Shown one piece after another: positions 15,972 through 23,361 of a stretch of DNA of 36,261 nt; within the stretch, counting starts at the first letter, position 1, and each line of letters starts with the position of its first letter. The notes below the pieces were generated by a model, which was not told the DNA's origin, ran no database searches, and saw nothing but the letters and a program-made list of their open reading frames with translations. The DNA comes from Desulfosarcina sp. Its GTDB lineage: Bacteria; Desulfobacterota; Desulfobacteria; Desulfobacterales; JAFDCJ01. The position numbers were made by a program, and so were the translations under genes. The stretch covers positions 1 through 36,261 of the forward strand of contig JARFPZ010000119.1 of NCBI GenBank assembly GCA_029288035.1. The letters run 5' to 3'.

Positions 15972-16924
15972 TTACTTTCCGACGAATGCTGGGCCGCTAT
16001 CCGTTGCTCTCTCCGAAGCTCTCTTGTTTTGCGTCGCTTTCGCCTCAACTGATACTCTGGATAAAAATGAGGATAGTATTTCTTCCAGCGTTTATGAACC
16101 CAGAACCACTGTTCGGGGTATTTACGTATCATGCCCTCAACAGCATCGGTAATCAGCTGGGTATTGGCCTGGATATCGGAGCGCAAATCGCCGGACCATT
16201 TGGTTTTAATGGGTTGTTCGACATGGATGGTCAATTGGCCGGAAGCTTCCCGAATACAAAAAATAGGCAAAATCGGACTTTTGCAGCGTATGCTCAAAAA
16301 AGCAGCGGCGGGGGTTGCCGGAACCTTGTATCCAAAAAAATTGACATCGACACCTTCCCGGCGTCTGCTTTGATCAACCAGCAGGCCGACAGTTCCGCCG
16401 CGCCGCAAGGTCTGGCGCATTTCCGGCAGCGCGCCCTTTTGAGAAATGATACTGGTGCCAAATCGTGTTCGCAGATGGTGCACCCATCGATTAAGCGGTT
16501 TAAAACGGATCCTTTTGGCGATGCCGAGGGCCGGCTTTTGCATGAAACAGGCCGCAAACTGCATTCCGAACTCCCAGTTTCCCAGGTGGGCGGAAACGAT
16601 AATTAGACCCTGACGATTATCGAGGGCCTGCCGCCAGCGGTCCGCACCGACGATGCGCACTCTGTCGACAACATCCGATTTCGAATAGGTTGCCAACTGA
16701 CAGATTTCCACCAAAGCGGCACCCAAATGCTGAAAAACGCGTTTGGCGGTCCGTCGGTTTTTTCCCCGGGACCATTCCGGGAAAGCCAATCGCAAATTTC
16801 TCCTGACAATTCGTCGATGCGGCGCATCAATGGCATATGCCAGGGCCCCAAACAGGCCTCCCCAAAAGATAGCGGCCTTCATTTGCCGTTGTGTTTTTGG
16901 ATATCTCATGGGACTGCTAAACAT
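15968..16924 (-). CDS. Lipid A biosynthesis acyltransferase (LpxL/HtrB family)
   Basis: LpxL-type enzymes add a secondary acyl chain from acyl-ACP to Kdo-lipid A at the inner membrane. The catalytic HX4E motif is SAHLGNWEFG, His113 and Glu118 counted from the chosen start. Other hallmarks: RRNLRLAFPEWS, GLLVDQSRRREGVDVNFFG, FLSIRCKSPILPIF and the end PEQWFWVHKRWKK. A basic C-terminal tail follows. Start: a TTG at 16939 overlaps the previous stop (TTGA); the first ATG is at 16924 and another at 16909, all without a strong ribosome site. Membership of a Kdo/LPS operon supports the call. Confidence 0.92.
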   Translation of the reverse strand: MFSSPMRYPKTQRQMKAAIFWGGLFGALAYAIDAPHRRIVRRNLRLAFPEWSRGKNRRTAKRVFQHLGAALVEICQLATYSKSDVVDRVRIVGADRWRQALDNRQGLIIVSAHLGNWEFGMQFAACFMQKPALGIAKRIRFKPLNRWVHHLRTRFGTSIISQKGALPEMRQTLRRGGTVGLLVDQSRRREGVDVNFFGYKVPATPAAAFLSIRCKSPILPIFCIREASGQLTIHVEQPIKTKWSGDLRSDIQANTQLITDAVEGMIRKYPEQWFWVHKRWKKYYPHFYPEYQLRRKRRKTRELRREQRIAAQHSSESK

Positions 16925-16935
16925 ATTTAACAAAA

Positions 16936-18360
16936 TCAAGAAGAACGGGTGGCGTCAGTCGAAATTGAAGCATTTTTTTCCGGACCCTTGACACAATAGA
17001 AAAAAAGAAAGACCCAGGTTAGCCAGAGCTGAATTATAATCCTTCGAAGTGAAGCACTCAAGAGATCTCTCGGATTCCCGGGATAAATAATATATACAAA
17101 AAAATAACTGCACGTCATCAATAACAGTAGGAAGACGGGCGACGATGCGCGTTTTTTGATAAGATCGGGTCTATCCAACCCGGCAAGAAATAAATATCCT
17201 GCCATCAACCAAACAATGCCATCGTTAAACGTCAAGAATTTAACCATAAACGTTTTACCCACTAAAATATAGCGATCGATATCAAAGAGACATGTTCCCA
17301 ATTGTTTTAACGAATTGGCACCTATATGAGCATTTTCGAGTGCGAAATTTAATTTAAAATAAACGAGAGTGCCCAAAACCGGTGCCAATCCTAAGGTAAA
17401 ACCAATAAATTCTTTTAGGGTCTTGGCCCATTCTTTTTTCCTTAGCCGTCCTACAAAGTAAATTAATATGACCAATGCCAAAAATAGCTGACCTTCATTC
17501 TTGGTCCAGGCTGCGCATGAAACCGTAACTCCGGCTAAAAAAACGAGCGGGGATGAAAGCTCCGGACAACGATCTTTCAGACTGAACAAAAAGACAGTCG
17601 CCAGAATAAAGAACGCCAACGGCACATCAGCATATTGATAGGTGCCGATATTTAAATATTGAGTGGATAAAAACAGTAAGATAGCGGCCAGATAACCTTG
17701 ATTGCGGCCCCTCAGCAAAGCAATCGAAGAAAATAAAAGGAGAACCGAACCAAAAGTAAAACTGCCTGCGATAAAAATTGGAATGACGATCGGGTCTTTT
17801 CCAAGTATCTGCCACATGCGAAAAACAGAGGCGGTAATCAACAGGGGATAATCCAGACCATCCCTGGCTCGGAGAGAAAAGGCATAAGACCAGTCGGCAC
17901 CCCCCCGGAACAACCAGCGTGCCCGAAAATTCCAGGTATCGACGGCATCCCATTTACCGTGCGGATCTTGCAAGAATGTTTTCAGTAAAAAAGAGCCAAC
18001 GGAAATCAGCAACAAGAACAAAAAAATATTTCTCAGCCAAATGATGGTGGCGGGATTGGTTTCAAAACAAAATCCGGGTTCTTTTTGAGAGGGGTCAGCT
18101 GAATACTGAGTGCGATAAAAAGCAAAAAAAACGAGCATCACTGCCAGACTCAACTCAGCTGCAAAATAGTAGCTGTCGGGGGTGCCTATCAACGCCAACC
18201 ATAGAAATATCGTGGCCGAGGTGATCCCCAGCCCCAGGCCGACCCCCAAGCCAATGGTTAGGACCAGCCAACCGCCGCGCAATCTGAAGGTGGGAAACAG
18301 TATAACGATGATGGAAGATCCAATAATAAAAGGAGAAATAAACGCCGGTAGGTGCACCAA
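16936..18360 (-). CDS. GT-C-like membrane glycosyltransferase, module 1
   Basis: A 474-residue polytopic membrane protein with roughly 11 to 12 hydrophobic segments. After the third segment comes a conserved extracytoplasmic stretch, KWDAVDTWNFRARWLFRGG, then LDYPLLITASVFRMW, and later YQYADVPLAFF and AAWTKNEGQLF. These resemble family 39/83-type (RgtA-like) transferases that use polyprenyl-phosphate sugars, with acidic residues in the first outer loop. It is a clear paralogue of the gene at 18936-20366. It starts next to the stop of the small gene 18361-18804 (TTG 18360 or GTG 18357). Role inferred: adding a sugar to the LPS core at the periplasmic face. Confidence 0.75.
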   Translation of the reverse strand: MVHLPAFISPFIIGSSIIVILFPTFRLRGGWLVLTIGLGVGLGLGITSATIFLWLALIGTPDSYYFAAELSLAVMLVFFAFYRTQYSADPSQKEPGFCFETNPATIIWLRNIFLFLLLISVGSFLLKTFLQDPHGKWDAVDTWNFRARWLFRGGADWSYAFSLRARDGLDYPLLITASVFRMWQILGKDPIVIPIFIAGSFTFGSVLLLFSSIALLRGRNQGYLAAILLFLSTQYLNIGTYQYADVPLAFFILATVFLFSLKDRCPELSSPLVFLAGVTVSCAAWTKNEGQLFLALVILIYFVGRLRKKEWAKTLKEFIGFTLGLAPVLGTLVYFKLNFALENAHIGANSLKQLGTCLFDIDRYILVGKTFMVKFLTFNDGIVWLMAGYLFLAGLDRPDLIKKRASSPVFLLLLMTCSYFFVYIIYPGNPRDLLSASLRRIIIQLWLTWVFLFFYCVKGPEKNASISTDATRSS

Positions 18361-18804
18361 TCACTTAGTCCTTTTAAATAATATGACCTTGTTGCCATAA
18401 TTCTTTTTCAGAGCGTAACCGTCAAATTCCGGCAATTCAGCGATATTGAAGTTATGAAAGACCAAGAGATCGTGCATCGGTTTTAGACCTTCGACCATAC
18501 GAACCGGTATCAAGACATACTCCGCATTGATCAAATCGTCCGGCGCTTCTGAGTTGGAGACATAGTTGACGATCGAATTAGGCGGCAGATCTTGCTTAAG
18601 AGCGGCAAGCCGGGCTTCATAGTCCACGACAGATCGATATTCTTCGTCCTTGATGATTTCGGTAAGAATGCTGATAAAATAGACAATTACAATAAAAAAG
18701 GCTGGAATGACAATGAGCAAAACTGCCCCGTGCACTGCTGGAAAATATTTTGACAGCCGAGCATCGGCCCAGGCTTTGATTTTATTTAATTTATTGCTAA
18801 TCAT
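18361..18804 (-). CDS. Small membrane-anchored partner protein, module 1
   Basis: A 147-residue protein of unrecognised family. One transmembrane helix (about residues 24-48) is followed by a ~95-residue domain expected outside the membrane. That domain shares a pattern with the 137-residue protein at 20366-20779: YEAR-LAALK, SIVNYVSNSE, AEYVLIPVRMVEG, HDLLVFHNF, and the end YGNKVILFKR. It is encoded directly before a GT-C-like transferase in both modules, with no gap, so the two products very likely work together. Possible roles are substrate recognition or chain presentation; none is proven. A TTGACA-containing promoter element lies at 18905-18933. Confidence 0.8.
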   Translation of the reverse strand: MISNKLNKIKAWADARLSKYFPAVHGAVLLIVIPAFFIVIVYFISILTEIIKDEEYRSVVDYEARLAALKQDLPPNSIVNYVSNSEAPDDLINAEYVLIPVRMVEGLKPMHDLLVFHNFNIAELPEFDGYALKKNYGNKVILFKRTK

Positions 18805-18904
18805 GGTGCCGATCGCACCTTAACCCTAAAGTCGCCTAAACAATTTGATAAAGCGAGGCTAATCATTTGCAATTATTTATGATATCCCATTTTCCGCCCT
18901 TATC

Positions 18905-18933
18905 TGGATATCTAAATCAGGTTTTATTGTCAA
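18905..18933 (-). promoter_or_regulatory. Shared promoter-like element upstream of module 1
   Basis: TTGACA (18928-18933) and TATCCA (18905-18910) on the minus strand are 17 bp apart. The same arrangement, with 15 identical bases (18920-18934 versus 20915-20929) and similar flanks, lies upstream of module 2. Predicted leader to the module 1 start is about 95 bases. Confidence 0.5.
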
Positions 18934-18935
18934 GT

Positions 18936-20366
18936 TCAATATCTCTGCGCCGGCGCCGCTGGGTTTCTTTTTTTTGAAAACAACTCTTCCGGAGTTGCTG
19001 CCACAAGGAAAAAAGAAAATATAATCGTGGGCCACAATTGAAGAAACAACCGCCAGATGGAGGTATCGATGTGCCACTGTAAATTGAGTGGCGTAATCAA
19101 ATATATAAAAAAATAACCGCCTATCATAAAAAACACGATTAAAACCGCAGTTCTGATGCTTTCCTCATTAACATGTTGCTTCGTTTTTCCAAACAAAAAA
19201 AAGTATATTGGAAGTATGATCAACCATTCTTTGGCCAGCTTATCATAAAAAAATACGATGAAGGATTTACCAATGATTAGATATCTAGTAAAATCCATTA
19301 ACCTTGCCAAAACCGTATTCATACTTTGACCGGTGAGCAATTCATTGGTAGATGGTATTTTTAATTTGAAAAGAAACAATACCGCCAGGATAGGCAATAC
19401 GCCGATTGCAAACATGGCAAGTTCTTTTGAATAGGCCTTTATTCCTCTATCGGAAGATATGACAATCATTCGCACAATAATTACAACAAACAAAAATAAG
19501 ACACCCTCATTCTTGGTCCAACTTGCTAGTCCTGCCATAGCACCTGCAAGAATTAAATATCGGGATTGCGAATCGGATGTTTCTTTCAGACTGAACAAAA
19601 CGATGGTAGATAAAATATAAAAGGCAAGGGGAACGTCAGCGATCTGATATGCGCCGGTTTTAATAAAATAACGTGAGCCGACAAGAACTAAACCAGCTAG
19701 TAGACCCGTACTTCTACTTCGAATAACGGACAGCGAGCTGATGAGTAATGCCACCGTGGAAAATGTGAACAGGCCGGCAACTATCGTCTGTACGATCGCA
19801 GAATCATTTTTTAGATAGCTCCAAATTCTGACGATGCTGATTGGGACGAGTAAGGGATAATCACGGCTTGTCCAAAACAGCGCATTCGAAAAGGCAACTC
19901 TCCAATTATCCCCACCGCGAAATAAAAACCTTGCCTTTAAATTCCACATGCCCCAGGCGTCTTCCCAGCCATGTGGGTTGATGGCGGATTTGAGTAGAAA
20001 TGCAACAACGAAGCAGACAATAATCATCAGCGCGGCAATGTTTAAAATGCGCAGATATATCTTATAATCAGATCCGGTCTCTTGATTGCAACCGGTTGCT
20101 TTTTGGTATTTTGATGTATAAAATGCAATCGGGATGAGGATTACGGCCAAGATATTTTCGATGACGTGATAGTTTGTGGACGGGAAACCAAGAAAGTATA
20201 GCCACAAAAAAAAAGTGCAGGACGAAATCCCAAGTACCAAACCTACTGAAAGAGAAGTATTAAGGATAGTGCCATATTTTCGAGGAAATTGCCTTGAGAG
20301 AAAGAAGGATAAAATGATGCACACACATAAAATAGGGAATACGATTGAAACGATTAATGACAACAC
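18936..20366 (-). CDS. GT-C-like membrane glycosyltransferase, module 2
   Basis: A 476-residue polytopic membrane protein, paralogous to 16936-18360 along its length. The shared parts are EDAWGMWNLKARFLFRGG, SRDYPLLVPISIVRIW, YQIADVPLAFYILST, FSLKETSD and ASWTKNEGVLFLF. Acidic residues in the first outer loop (EDAW) take the place of DAVD in module 1. The start GTG shares one base with the stop TAG of the small gene before it. This gene is visibly more A+T rich than its paralogue, so it is either an old divergent duplicate or was acquired separately. Expected to use a lipid-linked sugar at the periplasmic side. Confidence 0.75.
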   Translation of the reverse strand: MLSLIVSIVFPILCVCIILSFFLSRQFPRKYGTILNTSLSVGLVLGISSCTFFLWLYFLGFPSTNYHVIENILAVILIPIAFYTSKYQKATGCNQETGSDYKIYLRILNIAALMIIVCFVVAFLLKSAINPHGWEDAWGMWNLKARFLFRGGDNWRVAFSNALFWTSRDYPLLVPISIVRIWSYLKNDSAIVQTIVAGLFTFSTVALLISSLSVIRSRSTGLLAGLVLVGSRYFIKTGAYQIADVPLAFYILSTIVLFSLKETSDSQSRYLILAGAMAGLASWTKNEGVLFLFVVIIVRMIVISSDRGIKAYSKELAMFAIGVLPILAVLFLFKLKIPSTNELLTGQSMNTVLARLMDFTRYLIIGKSFIVFFYDKLAKEWLIILPIYFFLFGKTKQHVNEESIRTAVLIVFFMIGGYFFIYLITPLNLQWHIDTSIWRLFLQLWPTIIFSFFLVAATPEELFSKKRNPAAPAQRY

Positions 20367-20779
20367 TAGTTATCCATTCTCTCAAACAATATGACGCCAT
20401 TGCCGAAATTTTTGCAGACTGACAAATTTTCTTTTTCGAATGCTTTGATATTAGGTTTCGCATTCTGAAAATTTCCAATAATAAAATCGCGTTTTGTCCC
20501 ACGAACAAGTAGTATCGGTGCGAGAACATATTGAGTCATACTAAAAGCGATGCCGTTCTCATCGGAATTATCATCGTAGTCTGAGACATAGCCTACAATC
20601 GAATGGTTTTCTAACGTCGCTTTGAGCGCCAAGAATCTTTTCTCATATATGGTAATTTGGTCAGGTTCCCCGCGCTTAAACCGTTGGATTCCTTTCTGCA
20701 ATGCTTTGAAATTGTAATGAAACGAAAGCAGGATGATCGCTGTATAAAGAAATATCGTTTTTATATGCTTAGATGTCAT
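20366..20779 (-). CDS. Small membrane-anchored partner protein, module 2
   Basis: A 137-residue protein, unrecognised family, paralogue of 18361-18804. One N-terminal hydrophobic helix (about residues 8-22) precedes a domain with YEKRFLALK, SIVGYVSDYDD, TQYVLAPILLVRG, DFIIGNFQNAK and the end FGNGVILFER. The alternation of short strands and conserved glycines suggests a compact extracytoplasmic alpha/beta fold. It is the first gene of the leftward operon 20779-14799, which goes on to a lipid A acyltransferase and a GT4. No strong ribosome site precedes ATG 20779. Confidence 0.8.
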   Translation of the reverse strand: MTSKHIKTIFLYTAIILLSFHYNFKALQKGIQRFKRGEPDQITIYEKRFLALKATLENHSIVGYVSDYDDNSDENGIAFSMTQYVLAPILLVRGTKRDFIIGNFQNAKPNIKAFEKENLSVCKNFGNGVILFERMDN

Positions 20780-20834
20780 TGTTTTAAACCAAGCTGAACC
20801 CTGTAGTAAATACCCGGATCCATGGGGTTCGAGG

Positions 20835-20863
20835 ATTATACATCGGCTTCAGCTTCAGCACAA
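20835..20863 (-). promoter_or_regulatory. Alternative -10/-35 pair upstream of module 2
   Basis: A perfect TATAAT (20835-20840) lies 17 bp from TTGTGC (20858-20863) on the minus strand, about 56 bp before the module 2 start. A palindrome, CAACATGTTG (20861-20870), overlaps the -35 position and could be an operator. Confidence 0.35.
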
Positions 20864-20899
20864 CATGTTGAAGGACCCATTGATCTAAATAATACCCCT

Positions 20900-20928
20900 C
20901 GGATAGCTGAAGCTGGTTTTATTGTCAA
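20900..20928 (-). promoter_or_regulatory. Shared promoter-like element upstream of module 2
   Basis: TTGACA (20923-20928) and TATCCG (20900-20905) on the minus strand are 17 bp apart. It is the twin of the element at 18905-18933. The -10 half is weak, but it is conserved between the two modules. Confidence 0.5.
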
Positions 20929-20934
20929 GACCAT

Positions 20935-21009
20935 AAAAATCGGCGGCCACCAGCGGAGGAAGGCCCCTGGAAGGAGCCGAGCCAACTTTGCTGGTGGCCG
21001 CTGATTTTT
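20935..21009. repeat. Long stem-loop between divergent LPS promoters
   Basis: A 20-bp stem with one mismatch (20935-20954 with 20990-21009; core GCGGCCACCAGC) encloses a 35-base loop that itself can fold (GGC-CCT-GGA-AGG-GCC). Each side ends in a run of five A or T, so either strand looks like a terminator. Yet it lies between two outward-pointing promoters, where no upstream gene would need it. Confidence 0.7.
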
Positions 21010-21020
21010 AATTGATGTAA

Positions 21021-21049
21021 TTGACAGCCAGATCACTTTTCAATAGAAT
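21021..21049 (+). promoter_or_regulatory. Strong sigma70-type promoter of waaA
   Basis: TTGACA (21021-21026) and TAGAAT (21044-21049) are exactly 17 bp apart: a perfect -35 and a five-of-six -10. The waaA ATG (21058) begins only eight bases after the -10, so transcripts would have almost no leader. Confidence 0.6.
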
Positions 21050-21057
21050 TTGTTAGA

Positions 21058-22335
21058 ATGAACCTGTTTTATAAAACTGCTTTTGGATTTTACAATTTTA
21101 GCTGGAGTATCGCCCTACCCTGGCTGAGATTAAATCATCGCCTGAGCGAAGGATATTATCAGCGCACTTTGAAAGACAAGTTACCAGGGACTGCAGAACT
21201 CTGGATCCAAGCGGCTTCCGTCGGCGAATCTTTTTTAGCATTGGAAATTCTGAAATCCCTCCGGATGCCGCAGCCGATCCAAATATTATTGACCGCCAAC
21301 ACGCGACAGGGAATTGACATTCTCAATCAGACCCAGCAACGACGAGCTATCAACCGCAATCAAATCCAGACGACGGTTCGTTATTTTCCGTTTGACAAGC
21401 CATCTATTATGGCAACGGCCGTCGCTGCCGTTCGACCCAAATTGATGGTCTTGCTGGAAACGGAAATTTGGCCGGGGCTTTTGCTGGCCTTGAAGGCAAA
21501 GGGTTGCAAGATCATCATCGTCAACGGCCGGTTGACCGAAAAAAGCCTTCAACGATATCTTCTCTGGCCTTCAATCTGGCAAACCCTTCGACCGGATAAG
21601 GTTTTGGCTATCTCCCCAGCCGATGCCGACCGATTCGGACGGCTTTTCGGCCCGAAGGGCGTCGACGTCATGGTCAATATTAAATTTGATCGAATGGCGC
21701 CTTCAATCTCCGTCAGCGATGATCATACCGCAATAGAATCTATTTTGCCAAGGGACATTGCCTTTGTCGTTTTCGCCTCGATCCGTCATGAGGAGGAATC
21801 CGAAGTTAAAAAATTAATTCGTGAAATTTCCCGCAATCGGCCACAAATCGTCATGGGCGTATTTCCGCGGCACATTCAACGCGTAAAATTTTGGCAGGAT
21901 GGGTTAACCAAACTGGGAATTCGGTGGGTTTTGCGGTCAGCAGTCTCTAATCCGGTATCTGCCGGCACCGTCATACTCTGGGACACTTTCGGCGAGTTGA
22001 TGTCGGCCTATCGTCTGGCCCAGTCCGCATTTGTCGGCGGCAGCCTTGCTCCGCTAGGTGGCCAGAATTTTTTAGAAGCACTGATTAGCGGCGTCATACC
22101 GGTTATCGGGCCGTCATGGGAAAATTTTGCCTGGGTCGGTCAGGGGATCGTAGACACCGGTTTGTTAAGAGTCGCCGACGATTGGCGACAGACAGCGGCG
22201 CTTATCCTGCAGGATCTGGATACCCCCCGTCCCCGCGCCCCAGTGATTGAAAGGGTGTATCAATTCATTAAGACACGCCAGGGTGGTACCGAACAAGCTT
22301 GCCGTTCAATAGAAGCGATGTTGCTTGAGAAATAA
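21058..22335 (+). CDS. waaA: 3-deoxy-D-manno-octulosonic acid (Kdo) transferase
   Basis: WaaA transfers Kdo from CMP-Kdo to the lipid A precursor on the cytoplasmic side of the inner membrane. The 425 residues show the N-terminal hydrophobic anchor (FYNFSWSIALPWL), AASVGE with catalytic Glu57, LLETEIWPG (132-140), NGRLTEKS, and the donor-site segment FVGGSLAPLGGQNFLEA followed by IGPSWENF. Length fits the family. The next codons after ATG 21058 match the usual WaaA N-terminus, yet the promoter's -10 is only eight bases away and there is no ribosome site, so initiation may be leaderless. It converges on the GT2 gene; a repeat element lies between. Confidence 0.95.
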   Translation: MNLFYKTAFGFYNFSWSIALPWLRLNHRLSEGYYQRTLKDKLPGTAELWIQAASVGESFLALEILKSLRMPQPIQILLTANTRQGIDILNQTQQRRAINRNQIQTTVRYFPFDKPSIMATAVAAVRPKLMVLLETEIWPGLLLALKAKGCKIIIVNGRLTEKSLQRYLLWPSIWQTLRPDKVLAISPADADRFGRLFGPKGVDVMVNIKFDRMAPSISVSDDHTAIESILPRDIAFVVFASIRHEEESEVKKLIREISRNRPQIVMGVFPRHIQRVKFWQDGLTKLGIRWVLRSAVSNPVSAGTVILWDTFGELMSAYRLAQSAFVGGSLAPLGGQNFLEALISGVIPVIGPSWENFAWVGQGIVDTGLLRVADDWRQTAALILQDLDTPRPRAPVIERVYQFIKTRQGGTEQACRSIEAMLLEK

Positions 22336-22348
22336 TAATTGGTTGGGC

Positions 22349-22528
22349 GGTTCCGGGTTCAACGTTCAGGGTTAAGACTCACCCAAATAGCTCCGATCAA
22401 GGAAATTCTAATTACGGTTTGTGATAACGCCGTATCACCCAAAGGTGGGACGTAGAGTATTCCAGATCTTGATTTATAAAGCGAATAGTCTCAATCCATC
22501 GCAACCTTTGAACCCTGAACCTTGAACC
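22349..22528. repeat. Family C inverted heptamer-array element
   Basis: The left array (22349-22376) is four heptamers: GGTTCCG, GGTTCAA, CGTTCAG, GGTTAAG. The right array (22501-22528), on the minus strand, is GGTTCAA, GGTTCAG, GGTTCAA, AGGTTGC. Both are exactly 28 bp. The outer flanks also match: TTGGTTGGGC on the left and TTGGTC on the opposite strand at the right. The interior is 124 bp of unique sequence. It lies between the convergent waaA and GT2 genes. Confidence 0.75.
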
Positions 22529-22587
22529 GACCAACTTTGGCAAATAATTGAAAAAGTTAAAAGTAGCCTTAAGCTGAGGAAAGTATA

Positions 22588-23361
22588 TCAGTCTCCCGGC
22601 TGTTTATCCAACTCTCTTAATTTGATGTATTTGAGAAATTTGCCGTAGGCCGTATGAATGGCGATCATAAAACCTGGATAACCGTCCAAGATGCCTAACT
22701 TGAGGATATATTTTTTAAAAAAAGTCAGTAGCGGATTAAAGACAATGTCCAACAACAGATTGGCATGTCTTCCTTTCCCATAGGCTGCCCGTGCCGCAAT
22801 TCCAGAAAAGCGGTTTATCTGCTCAACATGATCATTGATGGTGTGGTAGGAATAGTGATACAAATCCCCGGCAAGATGACAGACACGGCAATCGTCATCC
22901 ATTATGACCCGATCGTGGGGATTGAGCCCGCCCCAGCGGCCTTTGCGTCTGTCCCACAATCGCAGTTTGGTATCCGGATACCAGCCGCTGTGTCGAATCC
23001 ACCGGCCGCAATAGTTCGTCCGTCTGTTAAGGTCGTAACCATCGCACCGCCATTTTTTTTTGGCAGCTAAAATCGATTGCTTCAGTGTTTCGGACAGGGC
23101 CTCATCCGCGTCCAGGGATAACACATAATCAGAGCCGGCGCAGGATACAGCGTAATTTTTCTGCTCGATGTGTCCTTCAAACGGATGCTGTAAAAATTTG
23201 ACGTTATGACCCAGGCAGATCTTTTGGGTCGCATCGGTTGAAAAGGAATCCACCACAACGATTTCATCGGCCACCTCCCGGATCGAATCCAGGCAGCGGC
23301 CGATATTGTTCTCTTCATTAAAGGTGATGATAACCGCCGAAAGGCTTACCGGTTTATCCAT
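22588..23361 (-). CDS. GT2 glycosyltransferase, WaaE/KdtX-like LPS core transferase
   Basis: A 257-residue GT-A fold enzyme of the LPS core beta-1,4-glucosyltransferase type (WaaE). LSAVIITFNEENNIGRCLDS is the nucleotide-sugar entry; DEIVVVDSFSTDAT follows; LSLDADEAL carries the DXD-like metal site; RLWDRRKGRWGGLNPHDRV and the end with NPLLTFFKKYILKLGILDG are typical of WaaE relatives. It overlaps the upstream GT4 gene by eight bases, so both are co-translated. Likely adds a hexose to a core heptose; the exact sugar is inferred from family only. Confidence 0.88.
   Translation of the reverse strand: MDKPVSLSAVIITFNEENNIGRCLDSIREVADEIVVVDSFSTDATQKICLGHNVKFLQHPFEGHIEQKNYAVSCAGSDYVLSLDADEALSETLKQSILAAKKKWRCDGYDLNRRTNYCGRWIRHSGWYPDTKLRLWDRRKGRWGGLNPHDRVIMDDDCRVCHLAGDLYHYSYHTINDHVEQINRFSGIAARAAYGKGRHANLLLDIVFNPLLTFFKKYILKLGILDGYPGFMIAIHTAYGKFLKYIKLRELDKQPGD

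Noticed and set aside
20822-21036. Overlapping short open frames on both strands in the module 2/waaA divergent gap
   Set aside because: They span promoters and a long stem-loop, and neither has a ribosome site or family-like residues.
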